Assembly: GCA_905236305.1 (NCBI GenBank) | Contig: CAJOPB010000233.1 | Location: 1 to 58,366, forward strand | From: an uncultured Oscillospiraceae bacterium | GTDB lineage: Bacteria > Bacillota > Clostridia > Oscillospirales > Oscillospiraceae | DNA: 58,366 nucleotides | Direction of reading: 5' to 3' | Shown: positions 28,829 through 39,243 of the stretch, piece after piece | Layout of the letters: each line of letters starts with the position of its first letter | Position numbering within the stretch: position 1 is the stretch's first letter | Translations under genes and position numbers: made by a program | The notes under the pieces: model-generated | Databases searched by the model: none | What the model was told of the DNA's origin: nothing | The model's input: the letters and a program-made list of their open reading frames with translations, nothing else

Positions 28829-30625
28829 TCATTCTCCCTCTGCCGGGGCGGCCTCCCCGGTCTCCGGGGCAGCGGTTTCCGTTTCGGAATCCGAAACGGG
28901 CGGAGCTGTTACCTCACCCTCCAGATATTTGGTGATGGTGGGTCCGCAGAAGCCGTGGTAGCAATAGCCGTTGTCCGCAGTGCGGACAGAATAGTCGTTG
29001 GTAAATCGCAGTGTCAGGCGCTGGCAGCCGGAGATGTCCACGGAGATGGGGATGGTCTCCTCCGTGGGATGCTCCAGGGTCTCAGAGGAATATACCTCCT
29101 GCCCGTCGCAGATGACCGTAAAGGAGCCTCCGGCCTTTACATCGTCGTCCCGCCGCACTGCCAGGGTACCGCGGAGCTGGTCATAGACGCCATTGAGAAT
29201 AAAGGTGAGCTCCGCCTCGTTTTCGCCCCAGACCCAGCCCTTTTCATAGCTGGTGCCGTCCAGCCCTTCAAAGGGGCTGGTGCTGCGGAAGATCGTGCCC
29301 TGCTTGTCCACATATTCCATCTCCGCCAGGGACACGGGCAGCCAGGCGGACAGTTCTTCAAGACAGGCCTGAATGCCGGGGGTCTCCCGGGTCCGCAGGG
29401 CCTTCTTCAGCTCGGCCACGATCTCAGGCAGGTTGTCCCGCCGGCCGGCAAACCGCGTATTGGCCTCGGCAACGATGAAATCGGTATAACGCTTTTCCAG
29501 CGCAGCAATGGCCGCATCCAGCTCCTCCGCCTGTACGTCCGGATCGTTCCGCTTCTCCTCCAGCAGATCGAAGGCCTCGGCGTGCCGGCCCTGGTCAAAC
29601 AGCTCGTTTGCCTGGGCAGCGGCGTCGTCCACCTCCTTGTCCTGCGCCAGCTCCAGATAGCGCGCCTCCGCCTCGGTCATTGCATCGGTGGTGTAGTCAA
29701 AGCGCTCCATGGCTGTGCGCAAAATCTGGGCGGCGCCGGAATAATTCTGCTCGCCGGCCTTTGCGCTTGCCCGCTCCAGTGCATCCTTTTCATAGAGCTC
29801 ATAGGTGGCGCTCAGCTTGTAATCCAGCTGCTCGTGATACACGTCAAAGCTCAGGAGCACCCGCTCTCCGTTTTTCAAAGTCTGCAAAGCGGAGACATAG
29901 TCCCGGGACTGGATGAACACATCCGCCTCGCTGAGCACACTGTCGGCATAGCGGTTGAGGCTCTCCCTGGCCTGCTCCTGGGCCTCCGCATAGGCGGAAT
30001 CCTCCGGCAGCACCAGCAGATACTCCTCCCGCGCCGCCAGAAATTCCCCGTTCCGGCTCAATTCCTCCGCCTTATCCATATGCTCCTGGGAGAGGTTGAG
30101 TGCGCGAAATGCCTCGATCTCATCGTTCAGAAGTGCCTCCGCGGTCTCCCCCAGGGCGCCCAGCTTGCCCAGAGCGCTGGCGGCCTCGTCCGCGGTGAGC
30201 TCATGGCGTCCAAATTGCTCCACTACCGTACCTGCGGCCCGCTTCGCCGCCCGCAGAATGGTGTCATCCTGCTCGCCTGTGGCCAGGCGGGTATTGCCCC
30301 AATAGAGCTCCAGCGCCTGATCATAGTTCCCCGCGCCGATGGCGCGGACAACCCGATGGGCAGGCTGAATATAGAGAATAAAGCACACAGCCAGCGCCAC
30401 CACAACCACGGCGGCGGCAATATAGGCCATCAGCTGCTTCTGGCTCCGGGTGGGCTTGGGCCGCTCCTTTTTCGGCTTTTCCTCAGCGGTTTTCCAGCCC
30501 TCGGTCTCCGCCGTCATTCGGGTGAACAGCGCAGCGCCGTCCTCGGTTGCGGTGCCGCCGCAGTCGGGACACAGCTCCACGCCGTCCGGCAGCGCTTTTC
30601 CGCAGTTTGCACAGTATTTAGCCAT
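28829..30625 (-). CDS. Zinc-ribbon, single-TM protein with helical repeats and NPCBM-like C-terminal domain
   Basis: MAKYCANCGKALPDGVELCPDCGG; TM AYIAAAVVVVALAVCFILYI; C-term GGSFTVICDGQEVYSSETL..ISVDISGCQRLTLRF. Confidence 0.75.
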   Translation of the reverse strand: MAKYCANCGKALPDGVELCPDCGGTATEDGAALFTRMTAETEGWKTAEEKPKKERPKPTRSQKQLMAYIAAAVVVVALAVCFILYIQPAHRVVRAIGAGNYDQALELYWGNTRLATGEQDDTILRAAKRAAGTVVEQFGRHELTADEAASALGKLGALGETAEALLNDEIEAFRALNLSQEHMDKAEELSRNGEFLAAREEYLLVLPEDSAYAEAQEQARESLNRYADSVLSEADVFIQSRDYVSALQTLKNGERVLLSFDVYHEQLDYKLSATYELYEKDALERASAKAGEQNYSGAAQILRTAMERFDYTTDAMTEAEARYLELAQDKEVDDAAAQANELFDQGRHAEAFDLLEEKRNDPDVQAEELDAAIAALEKRYTDFIVAEANTRFAGRRDNLPEIVAELKKALRTRETPGIQACLEELSAWLPVSLAEMEYVDKQGTIFRSTSPFEGLDGTSYEKGWVWGENEAELTFILNGVYDQLRGTLAVRRDDDVKAGGSFTVICDGQEVYSSETLEHPTEETIPISVDISGCQRLTLRFTNDYSVRTADNGYCYHGFCGPTITKYLEGEVTAPPVSDSETETAAPETGEAAPAEGE

Positions 30626-31002
30626 AGCTTCTCCTTTTTTGCGGCGTCTCCCTTCGGAGGGCTCTCCGCCACGCTGCTTCGAGAACATGGCGTCTCTCCC
30701 CGGCAGGGAGCGGCGCGGCATTCCCGCCTTGCGCGCCGGAAAATCCGGGCACAGTCGTATCAGAGTATTGCATTTTGGATACTACACACAAAATGCATCA
30801 TTTTTAATGCGAATTTGCCCGACTTTTTGAAATATTGCCCTGTGGCTTCTCCTGTGGCTTCTGTTTATTTCCAAACGCGGCGCTGTCATGGGGCATTCTC
30901 CCGCGGCAGGGCGCTCCCGGCACGGGGAAAAGCATCAGAGGGAGGGCGGACCCCGGACGGGTTTCCGCCTTCCCTCACAGCTTTATTTCAACAGAGACGC
31001 GC

Positions 31003-31851
31003 TTATCCCTTGACCGCGCCGGCTGCGACACCCTTGATGATGTGCTTCTGGCACAGCAGATACACCACGATGATGGGGATGATGCTGAGCATAATCACCG
31101 CCATGGTGGCGCCCAGATCCACGCTGCCGTAGCTGCCCTTGAGATACTGTACGTGAATGGGAATCGTCATATACTTGGTGCGGTCGAGCACCAGATAGGG
31201 CAGCAGATAGTCATTCCATACCCACATGGTCTCCAGAATCCCCACAGAGATCAGGGAGGGCTTGAGCATGGGCAGCACGATCAGAAAGAAGGTGCGCACC
31301 GGACCGCAGCCGTCGATGGCGGCGGCCTCCTCAATCTCCAGCGGCAGACTCTTGACAAAGCCGGAGAACATGAAGATGGCAAGTCCCGCGCCAAAGCCCA
31401 GATAGATAATGGGGATGGTCCAGGGGGTGTTGAGCTTCAGCGCATCCGCCGTGGAGGAGAGGGTGAACATCACCATCTGAAAGGGGACGATCATGCTGAA
31501 CAGGCAGAGATAATAGAAGAAACGAGCAAATCTGCTGTTAACCCGGGAGATGTACCAGGCGCTCATGGAGGTGAACAACAAAATCAAAATCACGCTGACC
31601 ACCGTGATAAACACGCTGAAGCCCACGCTCTTGAGGAAGGGGTAGTTGCCGAAGGTCATGCCCTTGGCATAGTTGTCAAAGCCCACAAAGCTCTCGCTGT
31701 CGGGCAGGGCAAAGGCGTCGAGGTTGATGGCATTGTTGGATTTGAAGGAGTTGATCAGCACCTCGAAGATGGGCATAATCCACACCAGGCAGAGGAGAAT
31801 AAATACGATCGTAAAAACGGTGGCTCCGGTCTTGGCCTGTTTTTTCATCAC
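31003..31851 (-). CDS. Carbohydrate ABC transporter permease (MalG-type)
   Basis: EEAAAIDGCGPVRTFFLIVLPMLKPSL EAA motif; multi-TM. Confidence 0.9.
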   Translation of the reverse strand: MMKKQAKTGATVFTIVFILLCLVWIMPIFEVLINSFKSNNAINLDAFALPDSESFVGFDNYAKGMTFGNYPFLKSVGFSVFITVVSVILILLFTSMSAWYISRVNSRFARFFYYLCLFSMIVPFQMVMFTLSSTADALKLNTPWTIPIIYLGFGAGLAIFMFSGFVKSLPLEIEEAAAIDGCGPVRTFFLIVLPMLKPSLISVGILETMWVWNDYLLPYLVLDRTKYMTIPIHVQYLKGSYGSVDLGATMAVIMLSIIPIIVVYLLCQKHIIKGVAAGAVKG

Positions 31852-32930
31852 TGCTGCACCTCCCTGCTTCTTGTTGCGGTCTGCTGGGCGATGGCCAGCA
31901 CGGCCACCAGAATAAAGAATACCACGGCCTTGGCCTGGGCCGCGCCGTGCCAGTTCTTGCTGATATTATAGGTGGAATAGATGTTCAGGGCCAGCAGCTC
32001 CGTCATATTCACCTTTGCCCCGTCCATCATAACGCTGGGGGCGCCCCCGGTGAGGGCCAGATTCTGGTCAAAGAGCTTGAAGCTGTTGGTCAGGGTCAGA
32101 AAGGTGCAGATGGTGATGGAGGGCATAACGTTGGGAATGGTCACCTTCCACAATGTCTGCCACTTGTCCGCCCCGTCGATCTTGGCGGCCTCCATCATAT
32201 CCTCCGGCACTGCCTGGAGTCCGGCGATGTAAATGATCATCATGTAGCCGATCTGCTGCCAGGCCACAAGAATCACCAGACCCCAGAAGCCATAGGTGGC
32301 ATTGGCGGTAAGATATGTGCTGTAGCCCTTCAGCACCGCATCGAAGATCATGGACCAGATATAACCGAGCACCACGCCGCCGATGAGGTTCGGCATGAAA
32401 AACACGGTGCGAAACACATTGCTGCCCCGCAGTCCCTGGGTCAGGAAGTAGGCGATGGCAAAGGCCAGCACATTGATCAGAACGATGGACACCACCGCAA
32501 AGGCCGCAGTATTCCAGAAGGCATGCTGAAAGCCCGCGTCTCCAAACGCCTTGACATAGTTGGAAAAGCCCACCCAGGTGGCGTCTCTGGGCGTGTTGAA
32601 GTTGCAGAAGGAGAGATAAATTCCCTGCAAAAAGGGCCAGATGAAGCCAATGGCAAAGCAGAGAAAGGTGGGAAGGATAAACAGGGGGAACCAGCGCTGA
32701 ATGGGACGGCGGATCAGCATACTGTTGACGCTGCTGCCGTCATACTTCTTTTTCTTTTTGAGCAAGAAAATCAACCCCTCTTTTCCGCTCCCGCGCACAT
32801 GGAAATGCCCCGGCAGGCCGGGAAAGAAGGAACACGCTGCCGCCCGCTCCCGGAGCGGGAACCGCAGCCATTCTTCCATCCGCCCCCACATTTCGATCTG
32901 CGCGGGAGACATATTTCGGCAAAAAAGCAA
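31848..32930 (-). CDS. Sugar ABC transporter permease (MalF-type); true start probably downstream of 32930
   Basis: MMEAAKIDGADKWQTLWKVTIPNVMPSI EAA motif; first ~60 residues lack permease character. Confidence 0.88.
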   Translation of the reverse strand: MLFCRNMSPAQIEMWGRMEEWLRFPLRERAAACSFFPGLPGHFHVRGSGKEGLIFLLKKKKKYDGSSVNSMLIRRPIQRWFPLFILPTFLCFAIGFIWPFLQGIYLSFCNFNTPRDATWVGFSNYVKAFGDAGFQHAFWNTAAFAVVSIVLINVLAFAIAYFLTQGLRGSNVFRTVFFMPNLIGGVVLGYIWSMIFDAVLKGYSTYLTANATYGFWGLVILVAWQQIGYMMIIYIAGLQAVPEDMMEAAKIDGADKWQTLWKVTIPNVMPSITICTFLTLTNSFKLFDQNLALTGGAPSVMMDGAKVNMTELLALNIYSTYNISKNWHGAAQAKAVVFFILVAVLAIAQQTATRSREVQQ

Positions 32931-32946
32931 AAATAATACCGGTCTT

Positions 32947-33040
32947 CATTGGGGGCAGGCCGCGACCAGCCCCCAATGAGACTGCAGACAAAGCCTCGCA
33001 GCGTTCGCATTTGGGGGACGGGCGCAGCCCGCCCCCCAAA
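32947..33040. other. Two strong intergenic hairpins between SBP and permease genes
   Basis: CATTGGGGGC..GCCCCCAATG and TTTGGGGGACGGGC..GCCCGCCCCCCAAA. Confidence 0.65.
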
Positions 33041-33088
33041 ACGCAGCGATCGAAGGAATTTGCAGGAAAATTTGCTTTTTCAGCCGGG

Positions 33089-34492
33089 TCAGCCATTCAC
33101 CACATTGTACTCATAGGCCCAGCCGTCCACAAAGGCGGAGACGACCTGCTCCCAGTTGGCGTCAGACTGGTCGGCGGAATACGCGGTCAGCGCAGTGACC
33201 ACAGTGGCGCGCCAGCTGTCCACATTGGGTGTGTAGTTAAAGGCCCAGGTCACGGCGTAGTTGCCCTTGCTCAGGAGGTCCGCGCCGGCGGCGGAGAAGC
33301 CGTTTTCAGAGGCGGGAGCCTTCTTGAAGGGGATATCGCCGATGCTGCTGAGGGTGGCAAGTCCGGCGTCAGAGGTGACGCACCAGTACAGGAAGTCCAG
33401 GGTGGCCTGCTGATCGGCCTCGGGGGCGTGGGAATTGACCGCAAGGCAGTTCTCCGTGCCGGAGCACAGGCCGGCCTTCTCCTCACCGGCAACGCCGCAG
33501 TAGATGGGGATCATGGTGATGTCGTCGGGATTGAGGCCAAAGGTATTGGTCATGGCATCCCACTCCCAGGTGCCGTTCTGATAGAACACGGCCTTGCCCT
33601 CACCGAACTCGGCCTCGGCCTGGTCGCCGGTTGCGGTGGACAGGCTGGACTTGACAGCGGAGGCGTTGTCAATATAGAGGTCCCAGATGTTGCGGTAATT
33701 GTCCAGATATTTGCCGGTGATGGTGGCCGGGGTATCGGTAATGCCGTCGTCCCGGAACTCATAAAACAGAGGCATGTTGCTCAGGTGGCCGGAGAAGCGC
33801 CAGGAGGAGCTTCCATCCAGGCCGGCGGAGGTAAAGGCGTCAAAGCCCAGCTCACCGGCGCGGGCGTGGATGTCCTCACATACGGCCTTGAGGGAGGCGA
33901 AGTCGGTGATCTCATCCAGGCTGTGGCCGGCCTCGGCCAGAAGGGCCTTGTTCACGATGATTCCGAAGGATTCATAAATCCAGCCCAGGGACTTGGTCTC
34001 GCCGGCTTCATTTTTGAGGTTGAAATCTGTGGTAGTCAGCTCGTCCATCACGGCGGTGCCGTCCAGAGTCAGGCAATAATCCTCCCAGTCCCGCAGGGAA
34101 GCGCCGTTGCCCACATTGATCAGAGTGGGCGCCTCGCTCTTGGCCATTTCGGCGTTGAGCGTGGTGTCATAGCTGCCGGAGGCGGCGGTGACAATCTTCA
34201 CGGGAACGCCGGTCTCCTCGGTGTAGGTCTTGGCGAGAGCCTGCAGCGCCTCATCGGCCTCAGGCTTCATGTTCAGCCAGTAGACCTTGCCGGTGGAGGA
34301 ATCGCCGGAGGCGGGAGCGGCGGAGGAGCCGCTGTCGCTGGATGCGGGGGCAGAGGAGGTATTGCTGCTGCTGCTGTTGCTGCTGCCGGCGGGGGCACTG
34401 CTGCCGCTGCCGGAGGCGCTCTGGCTGCCGCCGCAGGCGGCCAGCGCAAGGATCATGACCAGCGCCAGGGTCATCGCAAGGATCTTTTTCAT
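33089..34492 (-). CDS. ABC transporter extracellular solute-binding lipoprotein
   Basis: Lipobox LALAACGG; Ser/Gly linker; VYWLNMKPEADEALQALAKTYTEETGVPVKIVTAASGSYDTTL. Confidence 0.9.
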   Translation of the reverse strand: MKKILAMTLALVMILALAACGGSQSASGSGSSAPAGSSNSSSSNTSSAPASSDSGSSAAPASGDSSTGKVYWLNMKPEADEALQALAKTYTEETGVPVKIVTAASGSYDTTLNAEMAKSEAPTLINVGNGASLRDWEDYCLTLDGTAVMDELTTTDFNLKNEAGETKSLGWIYESFGIIVNKALLAEAGHSLDEITDFASLKAVCEDIHARAGELGFDAFTSAGLDGSSSWRFSGHLSNMPLFYEFRDDGITDTPATITGKYLDNYRNIWDLYIDNASAVKSSLSTATGDQAEAEFGEGKAVFYQNGTWEWDAMTNTFGLNPDDITMIPIYCGVAGEEKAGLCSGTENCLAVNSHAPEADQQATLDFLYWCVTSDAGLATLSSIGDIPFKKAPASENGFSAAGADLLSKGNYAVTWAFNYTPNVDSWRATVVTALTAYSADQSDANWEQVVSAFVDGWAYEYNVVNG

Positions 34493-34550
34493 TGTCTTGA
34501 TGCTCTCCTTTTTAAATAATGTATTTTTTACATCCCGTCGGATGCAAAAA

Positions 34551-35567
34551 TCAAGGGCAGTCGGCCACGGTTCCGCCGGGCCGCAGGGCGGTTTCCACCC
34601 GCAGGTGGCGGCACTCCCCGTGGTTTTCCAATATGTTGACCAGGATCTCCACTGCCTGGGCGCCCAGTGCCTCCTGAGGCTGGATCAGGGTGGTGAGGGT
34701 GGGCACAGTGTATTGGGACATCTCGATCCCGTCGATGGCGATGACGGAGCAGTCCTCCGGCACCTGCCGTCCCGCGTCGTGGAGGGCCTTCATGGCGGCA
34801 ATGGCCATGGAGTCTGCAATAGCAAACACGGCGGTAAACTCGGTTCCGCTTTCCAGAAGCGCTCTGGTGCGCCGGTAGGCGGCGGCCATGTCAAAATCCA
34901 CCGTTTCCGCCACCAGGGACATATCCAAAGGGAGTCCCGCCTCCTCCAGAGCCTGCCGGTAGCCGCGATAGCGCAGCTGGCTTATGGAGTGGTCCTCCAC
35001 CGAGTCCAGCAGCACGGCAATGCGACGGTGCCCGCGCCGCGTGAGGCAGCGCACGGCCCGATAAGCCTCCGCCTGGTCGTCGATGGATACAGAGGAATAC
35101 TCCCCCCGGTTCAGGCTGCCGAAGCGGTTGGTATAGGTGCAGCACACAAAAGGCACTTCAAGGGGGGCGACCTCCTCGGGGCTGTAATCGTAGCAGCCTC
35201 CCAGCAAAATCAACCCTGCCAGCCGCTTGCTGCGCACCAGAGCGGCACCCGCCAGCAGCTCATCCTCACCGGCCTTGATCTGGTGGAGCACCATGGAATA
35301 GCCCGCGCACTCGGCGGAATGCTCCACAGCCCGGATCACCGGGGTAAAAAAAGGATTTTCCGCCCCGCGCACCACCACACCGATGGCGTCATTCTGGGGC
35401 CTTTTGACCAGGTCCCGGGCGCTGTTGTTGGGAACATAGTGCAGCGTATGTACCGCGTCCATAACCCGGGAGCGCACTGCCCCGCTGACATCCGGCCGGT
35501 TGTTCAGCACGCGGGAAACCGTGCTCACCGAAACCCCGCTGTATTCCGCCACATCCTTGATGGTCAT
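34551..35567 (-). CDS. LacI-family transcriptional regulator
   Basis: MTIKDVAEYSGVSVSTVSRVLNNRPDVSGAVRSRV HTH; periplasmic-binding-like effector domain. Confidence 0.92.
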   Translation of the reverse strand: MTIKDVAEYSGVSVSTVSRVLNNRPDVSGAVRSRVMDAVHTLHYVPNNSARDLVKRPQNDAIGVVVRGAENPFFTPVIRAVEHSAECAGYSMVLHQIKAGEDELLAGAALVRSKRLAGLILLGGCYDYSPEEVAPLEVPFVCCTYTNRFGSLNRGEYSSVSIDDQAEAYRAVRCLTRRGHRRIAVLLDSVEDHSISQLRYRGYRQALEEAGLPLDMSLVAETVDFDMAAAYRRTRALLESGTEFTAVFAIADSMAIAAMKALHDAGRQVPEDCSVIAIDGIEMSQYTVPTLTTLIQPQEALGAQAVEILVNILENHGECRHLRVETALRPGGTVADCP

Positions 35568-35593
35568 CCGCTTTCATCTTCCCTTCAAGCCCC

Positions 35594-35631
35594 CGGTAAC
35601 GTTATCGGGAACGATACCGGTAACGTTACCG
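35594..35631. promoter_or_regulatory. Tandem LacI-type operators
   Basis: CGGTAACGTTATCG and CGGTAACGTTACCG, centres 24 bp apart, just upstream of the LacI-family gene. Confidence 0.7.
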
Positions 35632-35806
35632 AAGCTAATACACTTATACCAAGGATTTGAACGGATGTCAAGAAGCTTTTAAATTTTTGGTAGAGCATGC
35701 AAATCCGCGCGGGATTTTTTGTGGACTATCACAGGGAATTTCCGCTCACCCTTCACGCTCCCGCCGTCGGGGCAAAAAAGGCAGCTTCGGCAAAGCGCAA
35801 GGAACG

Positions 35807-36724
35807 TCAGGACAGCAGCATGTCCACATCCTCCAGCCGCAGTCCGTCGTGGAGGGCCAGATTGATGGAATAGCCCAGCAGCCGGGCGATGTCCCGGACG
35901 TTTCTGTCGATGTCCCGGGGGGTGACGATCATGCTTCCCACCTTGCCAAAGGCCCGGGGATCCAGCTCGGCGCCGGCTCTGGAGGCCAGGTCCAGGGTCA
36001 GGGTCGCGGCGTCCACGACCGTGGGAACCCCTACAGCGATGACAGGTATCCCCAGGGTCTCCCGGTTCAGCGCGGCGCGGGCATTGCCAACGCCGGAGCC
36101 GGGGACAATGCCGGTGTCAGCCAACTGCACCGTGCGGCACAGCCGGTCCGGCTCCCGGGAGGCCAGCGCGTCCACGGCGATGACCGCCGCAGGTGAAACC
36201 CGCTGGGAAACTGCCCGGACAAAATCACTGCTCTCGATGCCCGTGGTGCCCAATACACCGCTGCACACTGCGGCCACGGGACGAAACCGGGCAAACTCCT
36301 CCGGAAGCTTTTCCTTGAGATGGCGGGTTACCAGCACATTGTCCACGGTCTCGGGGCCGATGGCGTCGGGGGTGATGCCCCGGTTGCCCAGGCCCACCAC
36401 AAGGCAGGCTCCGCCGTCTCCCAGACCCGGACGCAAGATTTCCCGCAGCTGCTCCGCCACCAGTGCCGCAGCGTCGCAGAAGGCATTTTCCTCCCGGCGG
36501 AGAAAGCCGTCCAGCTCCACCGTGACATATCGTCCCACGGGCTTGCCCAGCGCCTCCTCTCCCCGATTGTCCAGCACCTCCACCGTCACAATGTGAAAGG
36601 AGCCGGCATCCCGCTCCTCCGCCCTTACCCCGGGGAGGGCGGAGGTGTCCTGCGCCCGCTCCTTCCAGAGCTGCCGCGCCTCCACCGCAAGATCCGTGCG
36701 AATGCCAGGGGGCTGTCTATTCAT
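35807..36724 (-). CDS. gpr: GPR endopeptidase (spore germination protease)
   Basis: RTDLAVEARQLW; VVGLGNRGITPDAIGPETVDNVLVTRHL; VDALASREPDRLCRTVQLADTGIVPGSGVGN. Confidence 0.94.
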   Translation of the reverse strand: MNRQPPGIRTDLAVEARQLWKERAQDTSALPGVRAEERDAGSFHIVTVEVLDNRGEEALGKPVGRYVTVELDGFLRREENAFCDAAALVAEQLREILRPGLGDGGACLVVGLGNRGITPDAIGPETVDNVLVTRHLKEKLPEEFARFRPVAAVCSGVLGTTGIESSDFVRAVSQRVSPAAVIAVDALASREPDRLCRTVQLADTGIVPGSGVGNARAALNRETLGIPVIAVGVPTVVDAATLTLDLASRAGAELDPRAFGKVGSMIVTPRDIDRNVRDIARLLGYSINLALHDGLRLEDVDMLLS

Positions 36725-36920
36725 GGTGCAATCCTCCCAAATAATACCAAGATATTGCTGTCAGTATGCCCTCTGTGAAAAAAACTATGCGGGGAATCGA
36801 AAAAAGGCTTGCAATTTTGGGTACGATTTGGTATTATGAGCTTCCATGATGTTTAATATACTGTGCCGTATCACTGTATATTTGACAATACAGTATTGTA
36901 AAGGGGAGGTGGCAGCAAAC

Positions 36921-37184
36921 ATGCCCAATATCAAGTCTTCCGCAAAACGGGATCAGCTGGCAAAGGCGCGCAACGCCAAGAACAAGGCGGAGAAGTCCGC
37001 TCTGAAGACCGCGTTGAAGAAGTTCAGCGTGGCGGTAGCTGACGGCGACAAGGCGCAGGCGACAGTGACCTATAAGGCCGCAGTCAAGGCTGTGGATAAG
37101 GCGGCCGGCAAGAATCTGATCCACAAGAACAATGCCGCGAACAAGAAGTCCAAGATGGCCCACAAGCTCAACGCATTAGGATAA
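36921..37184 (+). CDS. rpsT: 30S ribosomal protein S20
   Basis: MPNIKSSAKRDQLAKARNAKNKAEKSALKTALKKF; RBS GGGGAGGTGG. Confidence 0.95.
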   Translation: MPNIKSSAKRDQLAKARNAKNKAEKSALKTALKKFSVAVADGDKAQATVTYKAAVKAVDKAAGKNLIHKNNAANKKSKMAHKLNALG

Positions 37185-37197
37185 TAAAACGAATCAT

Positions 37198-37223
37198 CCG
37201 CTTCGTCACTCACCGCGAAGCGG
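37198..37223 (+). terminator. Intrinsic terminator after rpsT
   Basis: CCGCTTCG..CGAAGCGG then TGTTTCGTTTTTATG. Confidence 0.6.
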
Positions 37224-37396
37224 TGTTTCGTTTTTATGAGCCTCCGCGAAGGATAACCGCCATAGAGGAAAAGAGAAAAGAATCCCTTGATTTTGCCGGC
37301 ACTTTCCGTTACAATAGGGCCTGCGCTGCCCTCGGGCGGCGCTGCCCCCCTCACGCAGCGGGGGCAAAGCCATGGAAAGCGAGGATTTTTCAAACA

Positions 37397-37615
37397 ATGC
37401 ACAAGGTCAATTACACTGTCATGCGCACCGGCAGCCGGCTGTTTGATGACGTAATCATCAACGCCGCCAAGCGCATTTGCACTGAGCTGCGGGGCATCCG
37501 CTGCGAGATCTCTCCCACCGAGGTCCGAATTATTGGAGAGCTGAATGACGCGGACTACGCCCAATACGAGACGTTTATGTTCGGCGAGGCCTCTGAGGAG
37601 GACGCCCCTGAATAA
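37397..37615 (+). CDS. Conserved-looking 72-aa hypothetical protein
   Basis: MHKVNYTVMRTGSRLFDDVIINAAKRICTELRGIRCEISPTEVRIIGELNDADYAQYETFMFGEASEEDAPE; ends just before a terminator. Confidence 0.5.
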   Translation: MHKVNYTVMRTGSRLFDDVIINAAKRICTELRGIRCEISPTEVRIIGELNDADYAQYETFMFGEASEEDAPE

Positions 37616-37620
37616 AGAAA

Positions 37621-37662
37621 ACGAATACCCCGCGCACCGATCAGGGTGCGCGGGGTATTCGT
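37621..37662. terminator. Bidirectional terminator, 18-bp stem
   Basis: ACGAATACCCCGCGCACC-GATCAG-GGTGCGCGGGGTATTCGT. Confidence 0.75.
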
Positions 37663-37667
37663 TTCCG

Positions 37668-39161
37668 CTATGCCATATCCTCCCAGCCCTTCGCCCGCTC
37701 CACGGCCTTGCTCCAGCCCCGCAGCAGGGTCCTCCGGGCCTCCGGCGTGATCCCGGGGTCAAAGCGCCGGTCCAACGTCCAGCGCCGGCGCAGCTCCTCC
37801 CGGCTGCTCCACAGGCCGGTGGACAGCCCTGCCAGATAGGCCGCTCCAAGGGCTGTGGTCTCCCGGACCACGGGCCGAAGGATGCTGCGGCCCACGATGT
37901 CCGCCTGAAACTGCATCAGAAAGTCGTTGGCGCTGGCGCCGCCGTCAACCCGGAGAGTGCGCAGCTCGATGCCGGTGTCCTCCTCCATGGCCCGCAGCAC
38001 ATCTCCGGTCTGATAGGCAATGGATTCCAGCGCGGCACGGATGATGTGGTTGCGGCCCGCGCCCCGGGTCAGCCCCAGGATCGCGCCCCGGGCGTACATG
38101 TCCCAGTGGGGTGCGCCCAGCCCGGTGAAGGCCGGCACCACATATACTCCGCCGTTATCTCCGGCCTTCTCCGCAAAATAGGCTGTATCCGCCGCGTCGT
38201 GGATGAAGTGCAGCTCGTCCCGCAGCCACTGGATCACCGCACCCCCGACAAACACGCTGCCCTCCAGGGCATACTGAACGCACCCGTCCGTCCCGGCGGC
38301 CAGGGTGGTGACCAATCCGTTTCGGCTGCTGCAGCGCCGCGTACCGGTGTTCATCAGCAAAAAACAGCCTGTGCCATAGGTGTTTTTCGCATCTCCTTCC
38401 TCAAAGCAGGCCTGTCCGAACAGCGCCGCCTGCTGGTCTCCGGCCATGCCGGCTATGGGCAGCTCCGCCCCCTGCAGATTGGTATAGCCATAGATCTGGC
38501 TGCAGGGCCGCACCTCGGGCAGAAGCTCCATGGGGATTCCCAGCCGTGCGCAGATGGTCTCGTCCCAGCAGAGCCGGTCGATGTCAAAGAGCATGGTTCT
38601 GCTGGCGTTGGTATAGTCCGTGACATGCACCTTGCCCCCGGTGAGCCGCCACACCAGCCAGGTGTCCACCGTGCCAAAGAGCAGTCTGCCCGCCGCGGCC
38701 TTCTCGCGGGCCTCGGGCACATTGTCCAGAATCCACTTGATCTTGGTGGCGGAGAAATAGGCGTCGATGCGCAGCCCCGTGTGCTCCCGGACATAGTCGC
38801 CAAAGGCCGTGTCGCGCTTCAATTCCTCGCAGAGCTCCGCCGTGCGGCGGCACTGCCATACAATGGCGTTATAGACCGGGCGTCCTGTCTCCTTGTCCCA
38901 GAGAATAGCGGTTTCCCTCTGGTTGGTAATGCCGATGCCGGCCACCTCCTCCGCCCGGATGCCGCTGCGTGCCATAACCTCTCCCAGCACACTGTACTGG
39001 CTTGACCAGATCTCCAGGGGATCGTGCTCCACCCAGCCGGGACGGGGATAGTGCTGCGTAAATTCCTTCTGGGCCATGGAGACGATGTTCTGCTCCCGGT
39101 CAAAGAGAATGCATCGGGAGCTGGTAGTGCCCTGGTCCAGCGCGATAATATAGTTTTTCAT
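37668..39161 (-). CDS. glpK: Glycerol kinase
   Basis: [63 protein letters not shown]. Confidence 0.96.
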   Translation of the reverse strand: MKNYIIALDQGTTSSRCILFDREQNIVSMAQKEFTQHYPRPGWVEHDPLEIWSSQYSVLGEVMARSGIRAEEVAGIGITNQRETAILWDKETGRPVYNAIVWQCRRTAELCEELKRDTAFGDYVREHTGLRIDAYFSATKIKWILDNVPEAREKAAAGRLLFGTVDTWLVWRLTGGKVHVTDYTNASRTMLFDIDRLCWDETICARLGIPMELLPEVRPCSQIYGYTNLQGAELPIAGMAGDQQAALFGQACFEEGDAKNTYGTGCFLLMNTGTRRCSSRNGLVTTLAAGTDGCVQYALEGSVFVGGAVIQWLRDELHFIHDAADTAYFAEKAGDNGGVYVVPAFTGLGAPHWDMYARGAILGLTRGAGRNHIIRAALESIAYQTGDVLRAMEEDTGIELRTLRVDGGASANDFLMQFQADIVGRSILRPVVRETTALGAAYLAGLSTGLWSSREELRRRWTLDRRFDPGITPEARRTLLRGWSKAVERAKGWEDMA

Positions 39162-39243
39162 CGTATTTCAACTCTCTCAGTCAGCCGCGCAAGCAGCCGG
39201 AAATGTGTGCAAAAAGACCTCCCCGCGCCGTTTGAAAGCAGCT

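Noticed and set aside
27923-31132. 1069-aa plus-strand ORF opposite the radical SAM and zinc-ribbon genes
   Set aside because: Covers two real genes on the other strand; no motif support.
34300-34450. Ser/Gly/Ala simple-sequence tract in the solute-binding protein
   Set aside because: Ordinary flexible linker after a lipoprotein signal; no evidence of a functional microsatellite.
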